From Sulfurovum sp. (GTDB lineage Bacteria > Campylobacterota > Campylobacteria > Campylobacterales > Sulfurovaceae), in contig WFYB01000078.1 in the NCBI GenBank assembly GCA_015490315.1, positions 1-9,713 on the forward strand: a stretch of 9,713 nt of DNA, written 5' to 3'. How positions within the stretch are numbered: position 1 is the first letter of the stretch; every line of letters begins with the position of its first letter. The notes under the pieces were generated by a model. It had not been told where the DNA came from. It did no database searches and was given only the letters and a program-made list of their open reading frames with translations. The translations under genes and the position numbers were made by a program. This document shows positions 1-5,349 of this stretch, piece after piece.

Positions 1-359
1 CCAAAGAGGGCGATGTGCTCCGGGCTTGGACCTACAAAGACGATACCTCGCTTCTCACAGGCTCTGGCAAACTCGGCACTCTCGGAGAGAAACCCGTACC
101 CCGGATGTATCGCATCGCAGCGGTTGACCTTTGCCAGGTCAATGATATTCTCGTAGTCAAGATAGACCTGCACCGGATGCCCTTTCATCTCTATGGTCTG
201 GTCGGACTTCTTCACCCAAACACCCTCCCTGTCCGCTTCGGAGTGTACCACCACACTTGTAATACCAAGCTCTTTGCAGGCGCGGATAATACGCAGCGCG
301 ATCTCTCCACGGTTGGCTATAAGCAGTTTGTTTATCTTTCTTTTTACAGTTTTTATCAT
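1..359 (-). CDS. Biotin carboxylase subunit (AccC/PycA type), N-terminal part, cut by window edge
   Basis: ATP-dependent carboxylation of biotin on a carrier protein, the first half-reaction of acetyl-CoA, pyruvate or 2-oxoglutarate carboxylase, in the cytoplasm. About 119 codons are visible, read from the reverse strand starting at ATG 359-357. The visible part is the biotin carboxylase N-terminal (Rossmann-like) domain: LLIANRGEIALRIIRACKELG near residues 13-33, then the hallmark AIHPGYGFLSE and a FVGPSP motif. The ATP-grasp domain lies beyond base 1. An AAAGGA ribosome binding site sits six bases before the ATG (366-371); a nearby upstream ATG (362-364) runs at once into a stop. Family membership is certain. 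Which carboxylase it serves is not: the segment around HPVQVYLDYENIIDLA resembles pyruvate/2-oxoglutarate carboxylase A subunits more than classical fatty-acid AccC (my impression from memory), and no partner gene is in the window. Confidence 0.9.
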   Translation of the reverse strand, partial: MIKTVKRKINKLLIANRGEIALRIIRACKELGITSVVVHSEADREGVWVKKSDQTIEMKGHPVQVYLDYENIIDLAKVNRCDAIHPGYGFLSESAEFARACEKRGIVFVGPSPEHIALF

Positions 360-380
360 CGCATATCCTTTTTTTGTGCC

Positions 381-386
381 ATTATA
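381..386 (-). promoter_or_regulatory. Predicted -10 box of the biotin carboxylase gene
   Basis: On the reverse strand the sequence reads GGCTATAATGG, a perfect TATAAT box 21 bases before the ATG. It would give a leader of about 15 bases holding the AAAGGA ribosome binding site. No convincing -35 box is visible, which is normal for Campylobacterota sigma-70 promoters. Prediction from sequence only. Confidence 0.6.
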
Positions 387-463
387 GCCTTTGCCAGTAC
401 TGCGATTCTACACATATTTTAAATAGTATATTATCTTTTTTTGTCATAAATATATACTTTAGT

Positions 464-472
464 TGCTATAAT
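464..472 (+). promoter_or_regulatory. Extended -10 promoter of the AraC gene, predicting a leaderless mRNA
   Basis: TGCTATAAT is a perfect extended -10 element. Only seven bases (473-479) separate it from the ATG at 480, so transcription should start at or within a base or two of the start codon. No Shine-Dalgarno sequence precedes the ATG, which agrees with a leaderless message. The cinA-like gene has the same arrangement. Confidence 0.65.
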
Positions 473-479
473 TATTCTC

Positions 480-1334
480 ATGAAAAGAGAGACATACTGG
501 AAGAACATACGCATAGCGAACGATCTGATGTTCTACATCTATACCAATATCGATACAGAGATCAATATGGATGAAGTTGCCCAGTCTCTTGGTATGGACC
601 GGATCTACCTGCATAAGGTCTTCAAAAAGGTCTTTGGCAGGAATATCTATGAGAGCATCAAATCGATACGTCTTCAAAAGGCTTCCAACCTGTTGATAAC
701 CAATCGCCACTCCACCATCAGCAAGGTTGCCGCTGCCTGCGGATACAGTTCTCAAACCTCTTTTATCCGCGCGTTCAAAGCACGCTTTGGCATGACCCCC
801 AAGGCGTGGAGAAACGGCGGCTTTCTTCTCTACTCCGACAAACTGCTCGGCAGCGTAGAGAGTGGCAAGCTGCTTGTCTCAGAGCCTGCAATCGTCAAAC
901 AAGAACCCATCGACGCCTTCTACCTTCGCGACAATGGCTACGGCCCGCACATCAAACACTCCTGGCAGAAGCTTCAAACCCTCATCTACACCCTCGAGCC
1001 CAAAAGCTATATGCTCATCTCCCTCTTTCACGACAATCCCGCCATCACCAGGCTCGATGCCTGCCAGCATGTCTCCGCCATCACTCTGGATGCAAAAAAT
1101 TCGGAAGTCAATCTGCCAAAGTTCAAGATTGCAGGCGGCGTCTATGCCAAATTCGAAGTCAAAGGGAAACGTGAAGATTTGCTGCGCTTCATCCGCTGGG
1201 TCTATCACACATGGCTGCCCCAAAGCGGCTATGAGACAACAACCAAACCGCCCTACGCCATCTACCGCACCAACCACCATCTCAGTAATAACGGCTATTT
1301 CGATATGGACTTCTATCTTTCGATAACATTGTAA
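480..1334 (+). CDS. AraC-family regulator with C-terminal GyrI-like effector-binding domain (Rob-like layout)
   Basis: A 284-residue DNA-binding transcription factor. Residues about 10-111 form the AraC double helix-turn-helix: the first helix pair lies around INMDEVAQSLGMDRIYLHKVFKK and the second around STISKVAAACGYSSQTSFIRAFKARFG, ending in the typical MTPKAWR. Residues about 130-284 look like the GyrI-like small-molecule-binding fold, with the recognisable RLDACQHVSAIT, the GGVYAKFEVKG strand and the WLPQSGYE ... YAIYR segment. DNA-binding at the N-terminus and sensor at the C-terminus is the order found in E. coli Rob; the ligand is unknown. Start choice: the HTH begins about ten residues in, so M1 leaves no room for a long truncation; M17 is possible but has no better ribosome site. 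It lies upstream of an MFS exporter, so control of efflux is a reasonable inference, and the divergent region suggests autoregulation. Confidence 0.9.
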   Translation: MKRETYWKNIRIANDLMFYIYTNIDTEINMDEVAQSLGMDRIYLHKVFKKVFGRNIYESIKSIRLQKASNLLITNRHSTISKVAAACGYSSQTSFIRAFKARFGMTPKAWRNGGFLLYSDKLLGSVESGKLLVSEPAIVKQEPIDAFYLRDNGYGPHIKHSWQKLQTLIYTLEPKSYMLISLFHDNPAITRLDACQHVSAITLDAKNSEVNLPKFKIAGGVYAKFEVKGKREDLLRFIRWVYHTWLPQSGYETTTKPPYAIYRTNHHLSNNGYFDMDFYLSITL

Positions 1335-1335
1335 C

Positions 1336-1344
1336 TGCTATAAT
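1336..1344 (+). promoter_or_regulatory. Extended -10 promoter of the cinA-like gene, predicting a leaderless mRNA
   Basis: TGCTATAAT begins one base after the AraC stop codon (1332-1334) and ends seven bases before the ATG at 1352, the same motif and spacing as at 464-472. No ribosome binding site precedes the ATG. Any -35 contact would lie inside the end of the AraC gene. The CinA-like/MFS pair can therefore be transcribed independently of the regulator. Confidence 0.6.
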
Positions 1345-1351
1345 ACCTTTT

Positions 1352-2101
1352 ATGAAAACACCCAACTTTTTCGCCATCATTATCGGTACCGAGATCCTCA
1401 ACCAAAGACGCAAAGACGCTCACTTTGATTTTCTTGCCGATGCGCTTGCAAAAAGAGGGCACAAACTCTCCGGCTCATTCGTCATCGAAGATGACCCTGC
1501 CCTCATTGTACAGACACTGAAATTCATCGCATCACAGCCAAACCCGGTGCTCTTCAGCTTTGGCGGTATCGGCTCTACTCCCGATGACCATACGCGTAAG
1601 TGTGCCGCCATTGCGCTGCGTGACGGGAACCTCTATGAACAACCCGAAGCTAAAAAGATCATAGAAGAGAGACTTGGCAAAGATGCCTACCCTCACCCCA
1701 TCAAGATGGCACAGCTTCCAAAAGGAGCAAAACTGTTGCACAATCCCGTCAACCAGATGCCTGCTTTCTATCTGGATGAGCGATACTTCTTTATGCCGGG
1801 ATTTCCGCAGATGAGCCATCCGATGGTTGAATATATACTTGAGTATATCATCCCTGAGGGCACACCGACATACCGTTTCACCCTTACTGCGGCATGCAAA
1901 GAGAATCTTTTTATCGAACTGATGGAAAAGGCACCGCATGATGTAGAAATCTCATCTCTGCCAAAGCTTTATGACAACGGCTGGCATGTTACCCTCTCGG
2001 TGGCTTCTCACAACAAAGCATTGGCAGAAGAGACATTCGAACAGTTTATTACACTGCTGAAGACACAACAGATTGGCTACTCACTGGGTGATGATATCTA
2101 A
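1352..2101 (+). CDS. Single-domain CinA-like protein (MoaB/MogA molybdopterin-binding fold)
   Basis: A 249-residue cytoplasmic protein of the competence/damage-inducible protein A family. The MoCF-biosynthesis fold shows in IGTEIL (11-16), the glycine-rich loop GGIGSTPDDHT (71-81), KMAQLPKGAKLLHNPVNQM (118-136) and MPGFP (148-152), all in CinA order. Most family members have GGxGPTxDD in the loop; here serine replaces the proline. Full-length bacterial CinA is about 400 residues and carries a C-terminal nicotinamide-nucleotide amidase (PncC) domain. That domain is absent: residues 173-249 are a short alpha/beta tail. CinA N-domains are linked to ADP-ribose/NAD-derivative hydrolysis, but I cannot tell whether this protein retains it. 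Its stop overlaps the ATG of the MFS gene (TAATG), so the two are probably translationally coupled. A role in molybdopterin metabolism is the main alternative. Confidence 0.85.
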   Translation: MKTPNFFAIIIGTEILNQRRKDAHFDFLADALAKRGHKLSGSFVIEDDPALIVQTLKFIASQPNPVLFSFGGIGSTPDDHTRKCAAIALRDGNLYEQPEAKKIIEERLGKDAYPHPIKMAQLPKGAKLLHNPVNQMPAFYLDERYFFMPGFPQMSHPMVEYILEYIIPEGTPTYRFTLTAACKENLFIELMEKAPHDVEISSLPKLYDNGWHVTLSVASHNKALAEETFEQFITLLKTQQIGYSLGDDI

Positions 2102-3288
2102 TGACTCGCTACATTCAAACACTCAGCCATCCCGTCATCGCACGGCTTTCACTCATACAGCTTATCAGCTACTTTGGCACATGGTTCTCTCAAGTAGCCA
2201 TCTTCTCCCTGCTTGTTGAACTGCATGCGAGTGCACTTATCATTTCACTTACCGCTGCCATGGCGATGCTGCCTGCGGTGGTACTTGCACCTCTCATTGG
2301 CATTGCCGTAGATCGCATCCATTTTAAAAAACTGATGGGTACACTGCTGGCTATCGAGACAGTTGCTACACTTGGATTTATACTCATCGACTCACTCTCG
2401 CTTGTCTGGCTTTTGATGGGGCTGATCTTCATTCGTTCTGCTGCAGCAAGCGTACTTTTTAGTGCTGAGATGTCACTTTTTCCCAAAATCATTGAGGGGG
2501 AAATGCTCAAGAACACCAACGAAATCCACTCGATTATCTGGTCATTTACCTATGCTTCAGGTATGGCAGTTGGCGGTATTATGACATATCATTTCGGTTA
2601 TCATACCGCATTCATAATTGATGCGGTGCTGTATACCATTGCTCTGTTTATCCTAATAGGTCTAAAGCTCTCCTTGCAACCACCCAAACACCCCCATTCA
2701 CACTGGAAAATGTTCACTGACGGTTTTTACTATCTCAAGTCACGCAAAAAAACGCTACATCTTATACTCCTTCATGCCTCCTTGGGACTGACCAGCTTTG
2801 ATGCACTTGTTACGCTGCTTGCTGATTACGAATACAAAACCCTCATTGCTGTACCGCTTGCCATAGGCTGGATCAATGCTGTGCGTGCAATAGCATTGAT
2901 GATTGGTCCTATATTTGTCGGCAAATGGATCACAGAGAAAAACCTGTATTTCTTTTTTATCCTTCAAGGGATAGCCATTGTACTTTGGAGTTTTGCCCAG
3001 CAAAACTTTTACTGGGCACTTGTCACCCTTTTTGGCGTAGGCTTTTTTACCTCTACACTCTGGTCACAAACCTACCTCATGCTCCAACAGGAGACTGACA
3101 AAGCCTATTTGGGGCGCATCATCTCCTACAACGACATGTTCTTTATGCTCTCCAACATTGTCACAGCACTCTTCATCGGTTACGCTTTTGAGTGGGGATT
3201 GTCATTGCGTGCTATTACTGTGACACTTGGTATCGGATTTTTGATTACCGCGGTCTATTATCTTTGGATCAGGAGAAGGTACTTGTAA
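2101..3288 (+). CDS. Major facilitator superfamily exporter (EntS-like, MFS_3 type)
   Basis: A 395-residue inner-membrane protein with about twelve hydrophobic segments, near residues 14-38, 44-69, 79-97, 99-121, 146-164, 166-189, 218-240, 250-275, 281-299, 303-322, 345-364 and 370-390. The loop after the second segment, GIAVDRIHFKK (67-77), matches MFS motif A. The central loop around 190-217 is basic and hydrophilic, as expected between the two six-helix halves, and the C-terminus (RRRYL) is cytoplasmic. The start motif FGTWFSQVAIFSLLVEL resembles the proton-driven MFS_3 group that includes the enterobactin exporter EntS and many drug pumps. The substrate cannot be read from sequence; import is possible but export is more likely. 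The ATG overlaps the preceding stop by one base and has no strong ribosome site of its own, so expression likely depends on the CinA-like gene. A hairpin terminator follows three bases after the stop. Confidence 0.9.
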   Translation: MTRYIQTLSHPVIARLSLIQLISYFGTWFSQVAIFSLLVELHASALIISLTAAMAMLPAVVLAPLIGIAVDRIHFKKLMGTLLAIETVATLGFILIDSLSLVWLLMGLIFIRSAAASVLFSAEMSLFPKIIEGEMLKNTNEIHSIIWSFTYASGMAVGGIMTYHFGYHTAFIIDAVLYTIALFILIGLKLSLQPPKHPHSHWKMFTDGFYYLKSRKKTLHLILLHASLGLTSFDALVTLLADYEYKTLIAVPLAIGWINAVRAIALMIGPIFVGKWITEKNLYFFFILQGIAIVLWSFAQQNFYWALVTLFGVGFFTSTLWSQTYLMLQQETDKAYLGRIISYNDMFFMLSNIVTALFIGYAFEWGLSLRAITVTLGIGFLITAVYYLWIRRRYL

Positions 3289-3290
3289 GT

Positions 3291-3332
3291 ATTGCTCCAC
3301 GTTTTACGTGAGAGTATAGAGCAATGTTTTTT
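3291..3332 (+). terminator. Nested-hairpin intrinsic terminator after the MFS gene
   Basis: An outer stem ATTGCTC (3291-3297) / GAGCAAT (3319-3325) encloses an inner hairpin CACGT-TTT-ACGTG (3298-3310). The outer stem is followed by G and six T residues (3327-3332). This has the form of a rho-independent terminator for the plus-strand cluster, although the helper hairpin inside the loop is unusual. Stem bases were read directly; termination is inferred. Confidence 0.75.
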
Positions 3333-3340
3333 CAACATGA

Positions 3341-3380
3341 AGTCTTCATTCTCACGCAGAAGCATGAGAATGAGATGACT
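3341..3380 (-). terminator. Long imperfect hairpin after the YtfJ-family gene, possible reverse-strand terminator
   Basis: CATTCTCA (3347-3354) pairs with TGAGAATG (3365-3372) around a ten-base loop. The stem is extended by AGTC (3341-3344) with GACT (3377-3380) across an internal bulge. It starts five bases past the stop of the reverse-strand YtfJ gene. No T-run follows on the reverse strand, so it may stop transcription poorly or mainly protect the mRNA 3' end. Confidence 0.45.
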
Positions 3381-3384
3381 ACAA

Positions 3385-3903
3385 TCAAAGGTGCTTTTCT
3401 ATCAGTTCCAACACTTTTGTAATCTCAGCTTTACTCAGTTTACCAAACTTCTTGTAGATCACTCTACCCGCTTTATCAAAAATGATGATATCTGAGTTGT
3501 CATCGGCAAGCTGCCACTTTTTGACCAGCACTTTTTGCCTGTCTTTGACATAAACCGTATCTGGAAACTGCTTTTGTTTCTTTTTGAGGAGTGATTCCAA
3601 AACAATGTTGGGCATCCATGTCGCTGCAAGGTTTATCACTGCAACTGAAGCAAATTTGTTGCGGTCAAAATGGCGTTTTTTGAGTGCCTGACTCAAGGCA
3701 TCGTTTTTTTTACGTTCATCCGGATCGACATAGAAAAGGATATGCACCTTTCCCTTAAGTGTATCAGATTGCCATACACTGCCGTCTACTTTGGCACCCT
3801 CTTTGCCGCTGAGTACTACTTTGGGCGGTACCTTGCCTACCTCTACAGCGATACCGTATCCTGTCAACAGCAGCGCTGCTATGATTATCTTCTTCATCAT
3901 CAT
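3385..3903 (-). CDS. YtfJ-family periplasmic protein (thioredoxin-like fold without cysteines)
   Basis: A 172-residue exported protein. The N-terminus (MMMKK then a hydrophobic stretch to about residue 19) is a Sec signal peptide, so it should act in the periplasm. The mature part follows the YtfJ family (E. coli YtfJ, Haemophilus HI0045): GKVHILFYVDPDERKKNDAL (51-70), SLLKKKQKQFPDTVYVKD (104-121), WQLADDNSDIIIFDKAGRV (130-148) and a final helix after KLSKAEITKVLELI. The core resembles a thioredoxin-like fold, yet there is no cysteine anywhere in the protein, so it cannot be a thiol redox enzyme. The family's role is unknown. Three consecutive ATG codons follow an AGAGGA ribosome site; the second or third has the better spacing, so the true start may be one or two codons later. 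It is divergent from ppa, with a predicted -10 box at 3927-3932, and convergent with the MFS gene. Confidence 0.85.
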   Translation of the reverse strand: MMMKKIIIAALLLTGYGIAVEVGKVPPKVVLSGKEGAKVDGSVWQSDTLKGKVHILFYVDPDERKKNDALSQALKKRHFDRNKFASVAVINLAATWMPNIVLESLLKKKQKQFPDTVYVKDRQKVLVKKWQLADDNSDIIIFDKAGRVIYKKFGKLSKAEITKVLELIEKHL

Positions 3904-3926
3904 TCATCCTCTTTTATTGATACCAA

Positions 3927-3935
3927 ATCATAACA
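3927..3935 (-). promoter_or_regulatory. Predicted extended -10 promoter of the YtfJ-family gene
   Basis: The reverse strand reads TGTTATGAT, an extended -10 with one mismatch to TATAAT, ending 23 bases before the first ATG. It predicts a leader of roughly 17 bases that contains the AGAGGA ribosome site. It lies about 20 bases from the ppa promoter region on the other strand, so the two genes have back-to-back promoters. Confidence 0.5.
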
Positions 3936-3950
3936 TTATTATCGATTTTA

Positions 3951-3959
3951 TGCTACCAT
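3951..3959 (+). promoter_or_regulatory. Weak candidate -10 region of ppa
   Basis: TGCTACCAT has the extended TGn element but two mismatches to TATAAT; the overlapping TATGCT (3949-3954) is an equally weak choice. Either would give a leader of roughly 25-30 bases with the GGAG site at 3979-3982. A strong constitutive gene would be expected to have a better box, so this placement is tentative. Confidence 0.35.
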
Positions 3960-3990
3960 TAGCCCAAATTTAACCTATGGAGATATCAAG

Positions 3991-4509
3991 ATGGATATTA
4001 CAAAACTCGGACATGGAGAGTGTCCAGATGCAGTGATCGCATTGATCGAAGTACCACTCAACTCGAACATCAAATATGAATTTGACAAAGAAGCAGGCGG
4101 TATCGCAGTAGACAGAGTACTCTACTCAGCTGTCCACTATCCGGCAAACTACGGTTTCGTACCCAACACACTCTCGGACGACGGTGACCCGGCAGATATT
4201 CTGGTACTGTGTGACTATACACTCCAGCCTGGCTCTTACATCAAATGCCGTCTTGTCGGTGTCCTAATGACAGAAGATGAGTCAGGCGGTGATGAGAAAC
4301 TGCTTGCGGTTCCTACTGAGAAGATCGATCCAACCTATGCCAACATCAAAGATCTTGCCGATGTTCCCGAAGCGACGCTCAACCGCATCAAAAACTTTTT
4401 TGAAACCTACAAAATGCTTGAGCCGAACAAATGGGTAAAAGTAGCAGGGTTCAAAGACAAAAAAGCAGCGACAGAGATCTTAGAGAAAGCGATCAAAAAC
4501 TACAAATAA
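3991..4509 (+). CDS. ppa: Inorganic pyrophosphatase, family I
   Basis: Cytoplasmic Mg-dependent hydrolysis of pyrophosphate to two phosphates, which drives nucleic acid, protein and lipid synthesis forward. The 172-residue length matches prokaryotic family I hexameric enzymes. The family signature DGDPADI is at 64-70. Other conserved active-site residues are in place: E20, the KYE segment (28-30), DR at 41-42, HYPANYGF (49-56), DESGGDEKLLAVP (96-108) with D96 and D101, YK (140-141) and KWVKV (147-151). The alignment to E. coli Ppa is easy by eye over nearly the whole length. A good GGAG site lies eight bases before the ATG. The gene is transcribed alone: the YtfJ gene is divergent on its left, and a terminator and convergent operon lie to its right. 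Useful housekeeping marker; nothing unusual in the protein. Confidence 0.97.
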   Translation: MDITKLGHGECPDAVIALIEVPLNSNIKYEFDKEAGGIAVDRVLYSAVHYPANYGFVPNTLSDDGDPADILVLCDYTLQPGSYIKCRLVGVLMTEDESGGDEKLLAVPTEKIDPTYANIKDLADVPEATLNRIKNFFETYKMLEPNKWVKVAGFKDKKAATEILEKAIKNYK

Positions 4510-4515
4510 GTGATC

Positions 4516-4560
4516 GAAGCGGCTCGGATGAGTCCGCTTTCATCCTCTCTTTTCTCTACT
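4516..4560 (+). terminator. Intrinsic terminator after ppa, possibly shared with the convergent amidase operon
   Basis: GAAGCGGCTC (4516-4525) pairs with GAG-T-CCGCTTT (4530-4540) around a GGAT loop, with one bulged T. A pyrimidine-rich run follows, with four T's at 4550-4553. Only 49 bases separate the two convergent stops, so the same stem probably also ends reverse-strand transcription. A competing GGATGA (4526-4531) / TCATCC (4540-4545) pairing exists. Confidence 0.6.
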
Positions 4561-5329
4561 AAAATCCCAACTCTTTCTTACGGTTGTCAAGGTAGCAATC
4601 GACCCCTTTGACGATCCCTTGTGCCAGACTTTTCTGATAGCGGCTGTCAAAGAGTCTTTGACGCTCTTTGGTATTGGTAATATAGCCGGTCTCAACCAGG
4701 ATGGAGGGTCTGCTCGCACCCACAAGCACATAAAAAGGTGCGGGTTTGGCACCACCGTTTCTGGTATCGGGGTACTCTTTTTTGACATTTTGCATAATAT
4801 TGTGCTGCACATCAATGGCAAGCTTGTTCGATTCTATGATCTTGGGACCGTTAAGTACAGAGTCCACGATCACATCTTTACTAAGTGCATCTGCTCCCTG
4901 CAAAACAGCGGCATTCTCTTTGGCGGCGATACGCTGTGAGCGGGCATCCCTGGTTTTTTGTAAAAAGTAGGTCTCGATCCCCTCGATCTTTTCAAACTTG
5001 CTCTTGTCAGCGATCGCATTGGCATGGATTGAGATAAATACCTTGGCATTTAGTTTGTCAGCGATACGTGTCCGCTCTCCAAGTGTCAAAAATCTGTCAC
5101 TTCCGCGTGTCAGATAGACTCTGTACCCCTCATCTTCAAAAGCATCTTTGAGCTTCTTAACGATCTGCAATACTGCGTCCTTTTCACATTTGCCTGCACA
5201 GACTGCGCCGCCGTCATGTCCACCGTGTCCCGCATCGATCACGATCAGATCATCGGAGCGGTCGACACCCATACCGCCACACCCGACCAAAAACCACGCC
5301 GCAGCAAAAACTGTCAAATATCTTTTCAC
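4559..5329 (-). CDS. N-acetylmuramoyl-L-alanine amidase, lipoprotein form without AMIN domain
   Basis: Zinc amidase (Amidase_3) that cuts the amide bond between MurNAc and L-alanine in peptidoglycan, used in daughter-cell separation. It has 256 residues and starts with GTG (5329-5327) behind a good AGAGGG site. The N-terminus ends in a lipobox LVGC (14-17), predicting a lipid anchor on Cys17. The catalytic domain begins almost at once: DAGHGG with zinc ligand H35, E49, SIHAN with H102, and catalytic E213 in LVETGYITN. An insertion at about 125-180 corresponds in position to the helix that blocks the active site in AmiA/B/C-type enzymes until an EnvC/NlpD-like activator binds; that mechanism is inferred for this protein. 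The gene lies 20 bases downstream of a longer paralogue. Both end in RKELGF and share long identical blocks, so this is a tandem duplicate that lost or never had AMIN and gained membrane anchoring. Confidence 0.93.
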   Translation of the reverse strand: MKRYLTVFAAAWFLVGCGGMGVDRSDDLIVIDAGHGGHDGGAVCAGKCEKDAVLQIVKKLKDAFEDEGYRVYLTRGSDRFLTLGERTRIADKLNAKVFISIHANAIADKSKFEKIEGIETYFLQKTRDARSQRIAAKENAAVLQGADALSKDVIVDSVLNGPKIIESNKLAIDVQHNIMQNVKKEYPDTRNGGAKPAPFYVLVGASRPSILVETGYITNTKERQRLFDSRYQKSLAQGIVKGVDCYLDNRKKELGF

Positions 5330-5349
5330 TCTTTTTCCCTCTCTTTTGA

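Larger units (their letters stand above)
360..479. promoter_or_regulatory. Divergent intergenic promoter region, AT-rich
   Basis: This 120-base stretch separates the biotin carboxylase gene from the divergent AraC regulator. It contains a -10 box for each direction (381-386 reverse, 467-472 forward) and T-rich tracts between them. A short inverted pair AGTATA (425-430) / TATACT (453-458) brackets the forward -35 position and could be an operator, but in such AT-rich DNA it may be chance. No small ORF or RNA gene can be supported here. Confidence 0.55.

Noticed and set aside
15..422. Plus-strand open frames over the left edge
   Set aside because: They are antisense to the biotin carboxylase gene, whose reverse-strand translation gives unmistakable family motifs.
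425..458. Inverted pair AGTATA / TATACT as an AraC operator
   Set aside because: Only six bases long in very AT-rich DNA; AraC proteins more often use direct repeats. Mentioned in the intergenic entry but not called as an operator.
862..1326. Alternative plus and minus frames inside the AraC gene (154 and 133 residues)
   Set aside because: Low-complexity shadow translations without family features; the AraC frame has complete domain motifs.
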